From positions 1 to 47,778 of the forward strand of contig CAZSNT010000070.1 of assembly GCA_964607765.1 (NCBI GenBank): a DNA stretch of 47,778 nucleotides, given 5' to 3'. This document shows positions 1 through 8,790 of the stretch, in pieces. The notes beneath the pieces are model-generated. The model saw nothing but the letters and a program-made list of their open reading frames with translations, made no database searches and was not told the DNA's origin. Within the stretch, counting starts at the first letter, position 1. Every line of letters begins with the position of its first letter. The translations under genes were made by a program, and so were the position numbers. The DNA comes from CAZSNT01 sp964607765. GTDB taxonomy: Bacteria; Verrucomicrobiota; Lentisphaeria; Oligosphaerales; JABHEG01.

Positions 1-18
1 CGGCCCGTCTGGTCGTTG

Positions 19-279
19 TCAGCCGTAGAGCCGCCGCATCAGTTCGTCCGAGCCGCCATCGCCGCCGCCACGCCGGCGCCGGCGCGTTGTCCGCCCGAGC
101 GCGGGGCCGCTGGGGCCTGATGGGCCGCTGGGGCCGCGCATTGCCGGGCCGCTGGGGCCTGACGGGCCGCTGGGGCCGCGTCCACCGGGCGTGGTTGCTC
201 GCCGTCTTCTGGACGTGCCCTGAGGGCCGCCTCCCATGAGCTTTCCGAACCCATCCTGGTCACTGCCGCGCTTAGCCAT
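19..279 (-). CDS. small basic collagen-like Gly-Pro-Ser repeat protein
   Basis: An 86-residue protein of unknown function. The ATG at 279 is preceded on the minus strand by GGAGG with a 5-base spacer, which favours it over the TTG at 294. The middle holds two blocks of Gly-Pro-Ser triplets ending in Gly-Pro-Ala, separated by Met-Arg, so it has collagen-like G-X-Y character. Both flanks are rich in arginine (runs of 4 and 5-6 Arg), and a poly-Gly/Asp stretch precedes the C-terminus. There is no signal peptide or membrane segment. The Arg-rich flanks could bind nucleic acid or acidic polymer, but this is only inference. The triplets are also repeated at DNA level, so copy number may vary between strains. 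It ends 69 bases before the next gene on the same strand begins its stop codon. Confidence 0.5.
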   Translation of the reverse strand: MAKRGSDQDGFGKLMGGGPQGTSRRRRATTPGGRGPSGPSGPSGPAMRGPSGPSGPSGPALGRTTRRRRRGGGDGGSDELMRRLYG

Positions 280-347
280 CCGTTCCTCCGTCAACTCCGT
301 GACTTGCCGTTTCCCTGTTCGTCTGGTGCCTGTTCGGAGAACGTGCG

Positions 348-1454
348 CTACGCGTTGCTGAACGGCAGCCGCAACGCGTGTTCCGCACGGAACCCGTCAC
401 CGAAATGCACGTCTCGGACAAAATCGAAATAGGCTAAGTATGCCGGTGTCACCGCATCGATGCTGAACAGCCGAACTGCCCGTTCCCGGATGTATCCCGG
501 ATCCAGACGCGGCGCTCGCCGCAGAGCAGTAAGGAACTCGGCAGCCGTACGGCATCGGAACCCGGTCCGGCCCTGCTCCACAGTCTCGCAGAATGCGCCC
601 CAATCCGTGGTGATCGCGGGCACGCCGCACATCTGCGCCTCGACGGCAACATAGCCAAAAGGTTCAATATAAATGGTGGGCATGAACACGGCAACGGCGT
701 GTGCGAGCAATTCGGTCTTCTCGGCGCCGGTCACGCCATCGTGTACGGCCCGGAGGGGCACGCCTGCCTCGCGGCACACGTATTCAGCGATGTGCAGCCC
801 TTTGTCGGGTGCGCTCCGGCCAAGGAACAAGGCGTAGCCTCCGTCCTGCCCACTGATTCGGTAGTCGTCCGGGTCCACGAAGTGCGGGATCACGGTATCG
901 AACCAGATTGAGTCCTGCACGACGCCGGACGTGTCGGTGTAGATGGCGTGCTGATGGGCGTAGGATGGGAACACGCGGTACGGGGCCCAGCAGTGATCGT
1001 AGCCCACCATGGCCTCGATGACAGGCACTCCGCACCGGTCCGGGCTCTGCAGATCGCTCTGAGCGCATCCGTAGAGGGAGACGATGATCTGGGATTCCGG
1101 GCAATGGTTTGGCAGACGTCGGCCGAGCAGATCGTCCAGCCGCGAGGAGTATTGTCGGTGCCAGCTGTTGCCGTGTTCCCAAACGCCGGTCGGTGTGCCG
1201 ACGCTGTCCAACTCGCCGCCGTCGGGGATCTGTGATCCGGGCAATCCGTAGTAGACAAAAGGCAGGCCGGCCCCGGAGAGCATCTTGCAGAAATTGGCGC
1301 AGTTGAAAACCTGCGCGTCAGCCGGCGCACTCGCCACGTCTAACGGCAGCGCGGGGTGCCCCAGAACATGCACACACGAAACGGGGCTGCGTTGTGATAC
1401 GCCGCCCCCACACGGTCTCGATGCTGGTGGCTGGGTTGAGTGGTCGATTGCCAT
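348..1454 (-). CDS. GT-B fold glycosyltransferase (family 4-like)
   Basis: A 368-residue cytosolic glycosyltransferase expected to move a sugar from a nucleotide donor to a glycan or lipid acceptor. The C-terminal half has the family hallmarks: a FLGRSAPDKG strand-loop at the start of the donor domain, then EPFGYVAVEAQMCGVPAITT, the E-x7-E-type donor-binding motif of GT4 enzymes. A GRTGF segment follows. The N-terminal half (VLGHPALPLD, then FVYYGLPGS) fits the acceptor domain. I chose the ATG at 1454 because a GGAG lies 4-5 bases upstream; an in-frame ATG at 1469 is also possible. The acceptor cannot be deduced. It lies divergent to the oxidoreductase at 1658, sharing a roughly 200-base control region. 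Confidence 0.8.
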   Translation of the reverse strand: MAIDHSTQPPASRPCGGGVSQRSPVSCVHVLGHPALPLDVASAPADAQVFNCANFCKMLSGAGLPFVYYGLPGSQIPDGGELDSVGTPTGVWEHGNSWHRQYSSRLDDLLGRRLPNHCPESQIIVSLYGCAQSDLQSPDRCGVPVIEAMVGYDHCWAPYRVFPSYAHQHAIYTDTSGVVQDSIWFDTVIPHFVDPDDYRISGQDGGYALFLGRSAPDKGLHIAEYVCREAGVPLRAVHDGVTGAEKTELLAHAVAVFMPTIYIEPFGYVAVEAQMCGVPAITTDWGAFCETVEQGRTGFRCRTAAEFLTALRRAPRLDPGYIRERAVRLFSIDAVTPAYLAYFDFVRDVHFGDGFRAEHALRLPFSNA

Positions 1455-1553
1455 GGCTCTCCATTCCATGCCGCGATTCGGCGCCTGGAATCAATCCGCC
1501 ACAATATAGTCCGTCGCCTGGGGCTGTCCCAGGAGCGCATTCCCCGGACACGA

Positions 1554-1581
1554 TTGACACAGGAGTGGGATCGGTCATATT
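1554..1581 (+). promoter_or_regulatory. sigma-70-like promoter for the oxidoreductase/DUF1080 pair
   Basis: A perfect TTGACA at 1554-1559 is followed after 16 bases by CATATT at 1576-1581, about 76 bases upstream of the ATG at 1658. A hairpin with CCTGGG/CCCAGG arms lies just upstream at 1517-1533. On the minus strand a TATATT at 1503-1508 could be the -10 of the divergent glycosyltransferase, but its -35 is poor. Confidence 0.4.
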
Positions 1582-1657
1582 CCACTCTTCAACCCACGTG
1601 GCCACGAGGAGCATCTGCCCCGGGCATCAGGAAGTGAGAGACACGCGAGGAGTTGCC

Positions 1658-2974
1658 ATGCAGCGACGAGAGTTCATCCGCCTGTCAGCGGCCGTGGCGG
1701 CTGCGACCGCCGCACCCTCTGTGCGGAGCGCGCCCAGCCTGCGCAAAGGCCGCATCATCGATCCCAACACGAAGCTGAACATCGCCTGTGTGGGGTGCGG
1801 CGGCAAGGGCAGCAGCGATGTCAGAGCCATGTCGTCCGAGAACATCGTCGCGCTCTGCGATGTGGACTGGAAGAAGGCGGCCGGGACGTTCGGCAAGCAC
1901 CGCGATGTTCCGCGGTTTCGCGATTTCCGTGATATGCTCATCAGTCTGGACGACAAGATCGACGCGGTTACGGTGAGCACACCGGACCACATGCACTTCC
2001 CGATTGCCATGATGGCCATCGAGATGGGCAAGCACGTGTTTGTGCAGAAGCCGTTGGCGCACACGGTCGAGGAGGCGCGGCTGATCACCGAAGCGGCACG
2101 GCGCCACGATGTCGTCACGCAGATGGGGATCCAGGGCCACACGATGGAGGGAATTCGCCTGCTCAAGGAGTGGCTGGACGCCGACGCGATCGGGGCTGTC
2201 CACGAACTGCACATCTGGACCAATCGCCCAATCTGGCCGCAGGGCATTGAGCGTCCTGTCGAGAGTCAGCCCGTACCGGCGCATCTGGACTGGAATCGCT
2301 GGCTTGGCGTGGCGCCGGAACGTCCGTACAATGAGGCCTACTGCCCGTTCAAATGGCGTGCATGGTGGGATTTTGGCTGCGGGGCGTTGGGTGACATCGG
2401 CTGCCACGCATTCGATGCCACGTTCTGGGCCTTGGATCTGGGGTCGCCCACGAGCGTGAGCGCCGAGACGTCCGGGCTGCATGCCGAGACGGCGCCGAAG
2501 TGGTCGATCGTCACGTATGAATTCCCGGCACGCAACGGGCGTCCCCCGGTCAAGCTGGTGTGGTACGACGGCGACAAGCGTCCGCCGCGCCCGGCCGAGC
2601 TGGAAGAGAATCGGAAGCTGCCCGGCGGCATCGGCGGACAGCTGATCGTGGGCGACAAGGGCACGATCATGGCCAACGATGTGTACTGCCGCAGCATCCG
2701 GCTCATCCCTGAGACCGAGATGAAGGCGTTCGAGCGGCCCGAGAAGACATTGCCGCGTTCACCGGGGGTCTACAAGGAGTGGATCCAGGCGTGCAAGGGG
2801 CAGGGCACGCCCGGGGCGAATTTCGACTACTCCGGGCCGTTGACCGAGATGGTTCTGCTCGGGAATCTCGCTGTGCGCACAGGCAAGCGCATCGAGTGGG
2901 ATGCGGCTAACCTGTGCTGCACCAACGTGCCGGAAGCCAACGCGCTCGTCCGCAAGAAGTACCGTGTGTTCTAG
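1658..2974 (+). CDS. Tat-exported Gfo/Idh/MocA-family oxidoreductase
   Basis: A 438-residue NAD(P)-dependent sugar or inositol-type oxidoreductase. The ATG at 1658 has GAGGAG 5 bases upstream and opens with RREFIRLSAAVAAATAA, a twin-arginine signal, so the protein is probably exported folded with its cofactor. The Rossmann motif is VGCGGKG near residue 45. The Lys-Pro of the EKP motif appears as VQKPLAHTVEEA, with Gln replacing Glu, as is common in PVC paralogues. A D-I-G-x-H-x-x-D motif supplies the usual catalytic His/Asp. In PVC bacteria such proteins are commonly paired with DUF1080 proteins in glycoside catabolism through 3-keto intermediates. Here the DUF1080 gene starts 23 bases after the stop, supporting one operon. 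The exact substrate is unknown. Confidence 0.88.
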   Translation: MQRREFIRLSAAVAAATAAPSVRSAPSLRKGRIIDPNTKLNIACVGCGGKGSSDVRAMSSENIVALCDVDWKKAAGTFGKHRDVPRFRDFRDMLISLDDKIDAVTVSTPDHMHFPIAMMAIEMGKHVFVQKPLAHTVEEARLITEAARRHDVVTQMGIQGHTMEGIRLLKEWLDADAIGAVHELHIWTNRPIWPQGIERPVESQPVPAHLDWNRWLGVAPERPYNEAYCPFKWRAWWDFGCGALGDIGCHAFDATFWALDLGSPTSVSAETSGLHAETAPKWSIVTYEFPARNGRPPVKLVWYDGDKRPPRPAELEENRKLPGGIGGQLIVGDKGTIMANDVYCRSIRLIPETEMKAFERPEKTLPRSPGVYKEWIQACKGQGTPGANFDYSGPLTEMVLLGNLAVRTGKRIEWDAANLCCTNVPEANALVRKKYRVF

Positions 2975-2997
2975 AACTGGTGGGAGTAACCGAACCG

Positions 2998-4209
2998 ATG
3001 AAGAGAATTGCGATTCTGCTGCTGGTTCCTCTGATTCTGAGCGCCGCTGAGCCTGAGCACCCGGATGTCACGGACTGGCCGGAGCTGTTCGACGCGGAGC
3101 TGTCGGACGCCGTGTTCCCGGAAGGCGTATGGTCGTTCACGGACGGTGTGTTGACCGCCACCAAGGACAAGTGCATCTGGACAGGGCGTGAGTACAACAA
3201 CTTCGTTCTGGACCTGGAGTTCAAGACTGCGCCCGGCACGAACAGCGGCGTGATTGTCTACTGCAGCAACCCCGACAAGTGGATCCCCAACTCGGTGGAA
3301 ATCCAGATTGCCGACGACTATGCCAAGAAGTGGGCCAAGGCTGGCAAGCTCATGCAGTGCGGCGCGGTTTTCGGTCATCTGCCGGCGACTCGGAGCGCGG
3401 TGCGCAGGCCGGGCGAGTGGAACCGTTACACCATCACGTGCATCGACAGCGTGATCAGCGTCGTGCTCAACGGCGAGGCGGTCGCGGCCATGGACATGCG
3501 CGAGTGGACATCGGCCAAGACGAATCCGGACGGCAGCCGAATTCCCCCATGGCTGAGCAAGCCGAAAGCGACGCTGCCTACCCGCGGTTGCATCGGGCTG
3601 CAGGGCAAGCACGCCGGCGCCCCCGTGTATTTCCGCAACATTCTGGTCAAAGAGTTGCCGGCCCGGACATCAGACGACGTTCGTGATGTCTGGGGCGCGC
3701 ATCTACCCACGGCAGGCGGCAAGTGGCGTGAGGCTGTCGCCGCTCCCGCTGCCGGCGTGACGGATTACGGTTCGAAAGGTTACCGGAACACGGCCGACAG
3801 CAAGGGCAAAGTCACCGCGTTTGCCCCGGGCTTTCCGAAGGAAGGGCCGAAGAACGCGTTCGATGGCGGGAAGAAGAAGTACTGCGTGCTCGGGCGTGCG
3901 ATCTGGCTGCAGTATGAGTATCCCGAGGGGGCGGCTCACACGGTAACGGCTTACGCCATCACCACGGCGAACGACCATCCCAAGCGCGACCCGAAAGACT
4001 GGCAGCTGCTGGGGTCGAGCGACGGCGTTGAGTGGAGCGTGGTGGACGAGCGCAAGGGCGAGAAGTTCAAGAGCCGTTACCAGAGCAGGTTGTTCAAGGC
4101 CGCGTCACCGGCCTCTTACCGCATGTACAAGCTGGACATCACCGCGAACCACGGGGACAAGAGCTCGCAGTTGAGCGAGCTGCAGCTGCTCGAGGCGAAG
4201 CCCAAATAG
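2998..4209 (+). CDS. secreted DUF1080 (3-keto-glycoside hydrolase-like) protein with F5/8 type C-like domain
   Basis: A 403-residue exported protein. The ATG at 2998 begins a short signal peptide (MKRIAILLLVPLILSAAEP). Residues about 25-220 match the DUF1080 concanavalin-like fold, with the WSFTDGVLTA, NFVLDLEFK, NSGVIVYC and CIGLQGKHAG signatures. Some members of this family are now described as 3-keto-disaccharide hydrolases. The C-terminal 140 residues look like a discoidin/F5-8 type C domain (YAITTANDHPKRDPKDWQLLGSSDGVEW, then YRMYKLDIT and LSELQLLE), probably a glycan-binding module. Pairing with the oxidoreductase just upstream suggests oxidation of a sugar followed by cleavage of the keto-glycoside in the periplasm. 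That pathway role is inferred from the neighbourhood. Confidence 0.85.
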   Translation: MKRIAILLLVPLILSAAEPEHPDVTDWPELFDAELSDAVFPEGVWSFTDGVLTATKDKCIWTGREYNNFVLDLEFKTAPGTNSGVIVYCSNPDKWIPNSVEIQIADDYAKKWAKAGKLMQCGAVFGHLPATRSAVRRPGEWNRYTITCIDSVISVVLNGEAVAAMDMREWTSAKTNPDGSRIPPWLSKPKATLPTRGCIGLQGKHAGAPVYFRNILVKELPARTSDDVRDVWGAHLPTAGGKWREAVAAPAAGVTDYGSKGYRNTADSKGKVTAFAPGFPKEGPKNAFDGGKKKYCVLGRAIWLQYEYPEGAAHTVTAYAITTANDHPKRDPKDWQLLGSSDGVEWSVVDERKGEKFKSRYQSRLFKAASPASYRMYKLDITANHGDKSSQLSELQLLEAKPK

Positions 4210-4231
4210 GGGGCTTGGACCTTCCCCGTAG

Positions 4232-4251
4232 CCCGGCTCTCCCGAGCCGGG
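4232..4251. terminator. hairpin between convergent genes
   Basis: CCCGGCTC and GAGCCGGG form an 8-bp GC-rich stem around a TCCC loop, in the 113-base gap between two convergent genes. There is no T-run on either side, so it is only a candidate bidirectional terminator. Confidence 0.4.
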
Positions 4252-4322
4252 TGTCCCGCCGTGCGTCTGCGGGAGCAATCTCGCTCACCCGCGGCACGAG
4301 GCCGTGGGGGGCGTCCTGCAAC

Positions 4323-7300
4323 TTATCTCGTCGCGGCTTCGGGCTGTCCCGGCGCCGGGCAGGGCACCGGTTCGGGGTTCAGGCCGAGGAGCGGCTGGCC
4401 GTCCTGACCCGTGAAGCGTGCGTAGAAGCCCCAGGCCAGGCGCTTGTTCGCAAGCCGCAGCACAACCGTGTTTGAGCCCTTGCGCAGTGCGACGGGCACA
4501 GTGAACTCGTCGGCCGCCGCTGCGCGGCGGCGTTTGGGCCCGAACACCTGCTTGTCGTTTACCCAGACCGTGACGTCTTCGTCGAAGCCAAGCACGAGGT
4601 CGGCCTGGCACGCCTCCGCCGCCGTGATCCGCGTCGAGCAGAGCACCTCACGGCAGTCTTGCTTCTTCACGTGGTGACGCACGTCAACGAACGTGTCGTA
4701 GAGTCGGTTTCGGACGGTGGTCGCATGTGGTGTAGCAGGTGAGTCCCCGCCGCTGTTGCCCGGGGATTCCGGGATGGCGCGGACCGACCACGCGGTGAGG
4801 TAACTGACATCCCGTTCGAGTTGCCAGGTTATGAGTTTCCAGAGATTCTTCTCCTCCTCGAGCGTGACGGCGTCGGCAAGCCGCTGCACAGTGGGCAGCA
4901 ACTCCTCCAGCCGATTCAGGCAGCGGTAGATTCGGCGCAGTTGATCCACTTGCCAGTGCGCGAGATGTGTCCAGCCGCGTCGATGCTGGGTCGCGACGTT
5001 CACAGGGCGAATCGCGGTCACATCTGCGAGCAATTCCATCTTTGCCAACGCCTCGCTGTACTTCTTCTTGCGTGTCAACCCCGAGACGCGCGTCTGCAGC
5101 TGCCTGACTACGTACTCCTGGCACTTGACGCGATAGTCCGGCGGGTCGTCCGGTTGTGTGGTGCAGTACACGTAAGCGGGGCGGTCTACGTCAATCTGTG
5201 CGCCTTCGATGAGCAGGTCCACGTCTTCTCTCGTCAGCGTGGCGTCGCGGTGGCTCTGCCGCGGCCGTGTGATGAGCTTGGCCCTCAGGTAAGCGGAATC
5301 GGGCCAACGGCTCATCAGCTCCCGCAGCCGCGTGTCCGCGTCGTCGCGTCGTTCGCGGCAGCCCTGGAGGAAGCTCACGTAATCCGCGTTCAGGCTTATG
5401 TCGTCCGGGAACCGTTTCAGAGCGTCTCCGTACTCACGTTCCAGCGAGGCCACGGTCTTGTCGCTGCTGCCCGTGTGGCGCCATGTTGCCGGTTGCCCGT
5501 GGAGTCGGATCAGTTTGCGCCGCAACAGCGCCGAATCGGCGCCGAGTTCCTGCGCGCGCCGGTAGGCTGCATCTGCGCGTTCTCTCCAGAACCGGCGCCA
5601 GTCGAGGCGCCCCGCGATCTGAACCTGGAATTCCTCGGGATAGTTGCTGGTAAAATACTCGAGTTCCGCAGCGGTCTTCTCCACCAGATCACGCGACGGC
5701 GTGCGGGTCCGCGCCGTGCTGCAGGCGTCTCCGAGCTGCTCGTACAGCGCCGCATTGTTGCCGAACGCGGGTTCGCCCAGGGTCAGTTCGATCAAGGCGC
5801 GTTCCGGGTGTCGGCCGCCGAGGTATTGGAGGCCGTGTTCCAGATGTTTGCGGGCCTGGGCCACGGCCTGCTCCGGGGCTGGCGGCGGGGCGGCGGGGCG
5901 GTTGCGCCGATAGACAGGGAGGAAAAGCAGATTGACTCGCGTCTGTTCGGGCGACCGCGTGACGCTGAACAGTCCGCCGAGCAGTCCGAACGAGCGCTTG
6001 CCTTTGATGTCGCGTTCCCCGAACGCCAACGGCATGAGCTCCCACTTCGTGGAGCGACTGTTCTCCTCAGACCTGTACACACGGTGCAGCCATGTGCGGG
6101 TGCGGAATCCGCACGCGTCCTTTTCGGAGCGCTGCACGAATCCGCCGAACGACTTGGCGAGGCGCTCGCCCTTCGATGTCTGATGCACACTGTAGAGCGG
6201 GTCGAGCAGCGACCAGTTGACCTCGCCCTTCTCCGTCCTGCGGTAGTGGTAAGCTGGCGGCACCACCGGCAGGTCGAGTACGGACAGAGCCCGGCTCGAC
6301 TGCGCTTTGCGCGGGTTCTCTGTGGCTACGCGCCGCAACACGAACGGGATGTCCTGCGTGCTTCTGGTGCGGTCGACCTGGCGATCGACAGCTGACACGG
6401 TTTCTGTGTGCTCCTGCCTGTAGAGGCATGTGAGCAGGCTTCGGGTCCGCCTGTCACGGGTCTGCTGACTGTGGGCGAGGAAGCCGTTGGACCGGCGGTG
6501 GCTGGCAAGGGGAAAGAGGTGCCAGCCGTTGTGGCGTTCGCCTTTGGTCCAGCCGACCAGTCGACACAGGAACTGGTGTTGCTCCCGCGCGGGGCGATCC
6601 TCAGCGTGTCCCGAATAGAGCAGGCCGAGAGGCCCGAGTCCGGTCGCGTTCCGTGTTCCGCAGGCGGTACGTCGTGTTTCACTGTTGGCGATTGGGAAGG
6701 CTGTCCAGCGCCGTGTGTTGGCATCGCGGCGCTGGAAATAGAACGGGAACACATGCTGTCTGAGTTCGCCTGACGTGCCGCGAGCCGTGGTGTGCACAGG
6801 CGCATCCGCTACGCCCCCGAACACGTGTGTCCAGATGCCGCCGCGCTCCGGGCCGACACTCTCTGTTTCTGCGGCAAACGGCCACAGCAGCGTGACAGAG
6901 CGTCGTGCGTCCTTGTCCTCATGGTAGCCGAACAGTGGCAACACTCGGCCCGCCGTCACCCTGTCGCCGACCTGCAGCTTGAACAGGGGGAACAACGCAT
7001 CGTAGCGCGTGTAGCCCTTCTTTTCGTTTTCGATGCGTGTGAAGACCGGGCCGCCTATGTTGGTGGCCTGGAAACCGTCGTCGTTGATGACTGCCCCGAT
7101 CGGGACGAGGGCGTCGATGCTGCGCGTGCCCTTCTGCAGGCGCCAGAGCACGGGGAAGAGGACGAAGTGTGACTTGTCGGGCTGCTTGTACCCGGAGCGT
7201 TCGCCCCAGAACAGCAGGGGGAACAGGCGGCCGCTGAGTCTCTTGCGGGCAGGGGCATCACTGTCTTGATCGACGAACGTCTCGAGCTTGCGTTTGAACA

Positions 7301-8198
7301 CCGGCGTGATGGACAGCTTCCGGTTCACGCGTACGGTCTTCTCTTTCGTGTTCTCGGTTGTACGGGAGCTGGCGTGCACGAGAGGGAAAACGCGGAAGCT
7401 GTCCGATACGGTATTCGTTCCCCTGTTGGCATCAGTCCGTTCCCTGTGGCTCTTCCAGACCAGGAAGAACGCGGAATGTGTGAAGCCCTTGTTCGTCCAG
7501 TGGCTGTCCGCGTCATCCCAGTTCCGGCGGAGGAACAGGGGCAGGACGCAGTCGTTGCGATGAGTGGGCTCGCCGTTGCGTTTGGCCGAGGAGCTCCAGT
7601 ACACGGGGAACACGTTGAGGTACTTGCGTTCGCGCATGTCGCCGTCGTGGTCTTTGCGTGTGCGATGCCCCTTCCAGACCAGGAACAGGTAGCCTTTGTC
7701 TTCCCCGTCCCGTTCCGAGTGCGAAAAGACGAGGGGGAACGCTGCTTTGGTGACTTCACCCTGGTTCTTGAACGACCAATACACGGGGGCGACTACTTGG
7801 TGTGAGGACGCGGGGGCTTCGCCGAACCAGAACATGGGGAACGCCCAGGCACGCCAGCGGTCCTGCTTGCCCGTGACGGCGCCGGCGAGATTGAATCCCA
7901 CGGCGGTTCGCGTCTCGTCGGTGACCGGATTCGTGTGTCGCGAGAACAGGTGCAGCAGGCGCCAGGGATCCCTCTCCGGCGTCGTCCGCAGATCGATCAG
8001 GGGCCAGGCGATTTCCAGTTCTTCCGTGCCGGCCTCGGCGTCCTTGCTGTGATAGACCAGCGGCCACGCTTTGACGTTGACCTCGGCGCTGCTTGCGTGG
8101 GCGGGCTTGACGGTGCACAGGGCGAGGATGGCGAGGGTTGCGAGGACGATGCCGCGGCGGTGCCGCGGCCGGGGCAGTGGCAGGAGTGGGGAATGCAT
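4323..8198 (-). CDS. giant exported repeat protein with TPR-like and jelly-roll-like C-terminal regions, function unknown
   Basis: A 1291-residue protein I do not recognise as a named family. The ATG at 8198 has GGGAG about 10 bases upstream and gives a basic N-terminus, a hydrophobic core (GIVLATLAILALCTVKP) and a likely cleavage after AHA, so it should leave the cytoplasm. Residues about 25-780 are an irregular series of short strands of the type FPL-F/W-W-G-E, LFPLLFW and VLPLFGYHED, each followed by charged loops. This alternating hydrophobic/aromatic and charged pattern could be a beta-barrel or a long beta-solenoid. From about 800 to 1150 it is helical and Ala/Leu/Arg-rich with TPR-like spacing. 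The final 120 residues contain VTVWVNDKQVF and NTVVLRLANK, resembling a jelly-roll domain of glycosidases. It stands alone between convergent and divergent neighbours. Confidence 0.7.
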   Translation of the reverse strand: MHSPLLPLPRPRHRRGIVLATLAILALCTVKPAHASSAEVNVKAWPLVYHSKDAEAGTEELEIAWPLIDLRTTPERDPWRLLHLFSRHTNPVTDETRTAVGFNLAGAVTGKQDRWRAWAFPMFWFGEAPASSHQVVAPVYWSFKNQGEVTKAAFPLVFSHSERDGEDKGYLFLVWKGHRTRKDHDGDMRERKYLNVFPVYWSSSAKRNGEPTHRNDCVLPLFLRRNWDDADSHWTNKGFTHSAFFLVWKSHRERTDANRGTNTVSDSFRVFPLVHASSRTTENTKEKTVRVNRKLSITPVFKRKLETFVDQDSDAPARKRLSGRLFPLLFWGERSGYKQPDKSHFVLFPVLWRLQKGTRSIDALVPIGAVINDDGFQATNIGGPVFTRIENEKKGYTRYDALFPLFKLQVGDRVTAGRVLPLFGYHEDKDARRSVTLLWPFAAETESVGPERGGIWTHVFGGVADAPVHTTARGTSGELRQHVFPFYFQRRDANTRRWTAFPIANSETRRTACGTRNATGLGPLGLLYSGHAEDRPAREQHQFLCRLVGWTKGERHNGWHLFPLASHRRSNGFLAHSQQTRDRRTRSLLTCLYRQEHTETVSAVDRQVDRTRSTQDIPFVLRRVATENPRKAQSSRALSVLDLPVVPPAYHYRRTEKGEVNWSLLDPLYSVHQTSKGERLAKSFGGFVQRSEKDACGFRTRTWLHRVYRSEENSRSTKWELMPLAFGERDIKGKRSFGLLGGLFSVTRSPEQTRVNLLFLPVYRRNRPAAPPPAPEQAVAQARKHLEHGLQYLGGRHPERALIELTLGEPAFGNNAALYEQLGDACSTARTRTPSRDLVEKTAAELEYFTSNYPEEFQVQIAGRLDWRRFWRERADAAYRRAQELGADSALLRRKLIRLHGQPATWRHTGSSDKTVASLEREYGDALKRFPDDISLNADYVSFLQGCRERRDDADTRLRELMSRWPDSAYLRAKLITRPRQSHRDATLTREDVDLLIEGAQIDVDRPAYVYCTTQPDDPPDYRVKCQEYVVRQLQTRVSGLTRKKKYSEALAKMELLADVTAIRPVNVATQHRRGWTHLAHWQVDQLRRIYRCLNRLEELLPTVQRLADAVTLEEEKNLWKLITWQLERDVSYLTAWSVRAIPESPGNSGGDSPATPHATTVRNRLYDTFVDVRHHVKKQDCREVLCSTRITAAEACQADLVLGFDEDVTVWVNDKQVFGPKRRRAAAADEFTVPVALRKGSNTVVLRLANKRLAWGFYARFTGQDGQPLLGLNPEPVPCPAPGQPEAATR

Positions 8199-8790
8199 AC
8201 TGCGAGTTCTCCCGGCTGTGAATGGCGTTTGACTCATGGGCGTGGCTGTATGGGACACGACTGTTCGCCGGCCCGGCTTCCGTGCTGGCACAACGCATGC
8301 CATCAATCTGTCGACTGCGCTTTAATGTGTTAGGTGCCAGCAGCTAACAGTATTTGTCCAGCCCATTCTCCGGAGGCGCATTGCATTGCTGTGTGCGACG
8401 TTTGTACAGAGCGCCGACACTGCATGCCTCCCTCGTCTGCGATTGCGACTCGGTGCAGCGCGTCCATGGACCGGCGGGCGGGGTGTTCGTTCCCCGCCTT
8501 GACGCGTACGCGTCTACTATAGTAGTGCGGCTAGTGGATTCTGCCATGCTTGCCACGGCCGGGCGGGGATACCCGACTTGCGGGGCAATGGCGTTGTTAA
8601 GGGCTACGAAGCTGCCGCGGGTGGCCGAGCGGCCTACTTCCTGATGTGGGGCGGGCGGCCCCCGACCGCCACGCGCCCCACGTAGCTGACGCGTTACGCT
8701 GATGGGCAGACGCGGCTTGACACCCGCCGGTTCACGGTTGACACTTCTTCTTCCGGTTCGCTGTTTCGAGTGCGACGATGGAGACGACGT
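8199..8790. other. 592-base divergent intergenic region
   Basis: No convincing gene. It holds the palindrome cluster at 8477-8525, a GC-rich interrupted inverted repeat around 8650-8680, and two TTGACA hexamers at 8717 and 8738 without a clear -10 partner, before the ATPase gene. A stretch near 8618 resembles a tRNA D-arm but no full cloverleaf can be drawn. Confidence 0.5.
8477..8525. promoter_or_regulatory. cluster of a hairpin and two abutting perfect palindromes
   Basis: Three symmetrical elements follow one another. GGCGGGG/CCCCGCC form a 7-bp stem at 8477-8498. Next comes the 14-bp palindrome GACGCGTACGCGTC at 8501-8514, then the 12-bp palindrome CTACTATAGTAG at 8514-8525, sharing one base. 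They sit midway between two divergent genes. The first could end a transcript; the palindromes look like operator sites for dimeric regulators. No regulator is encoded nearby. Confidence 0.4.

Noticed and set aside
4821..6395. 524-residue plus-strand frame opposite the giant exported protein
   Set aside because: No recognisable domain and composition typical of a shadow; the minus frame has a signal peptide and ribosome site.
8610..8650. tRNA-like D-arm sequence (GGTGGCCGAGCGGCC)
   Set aside because: No matching anticodon arm, T-loop or acceptor stem can be paired around it.
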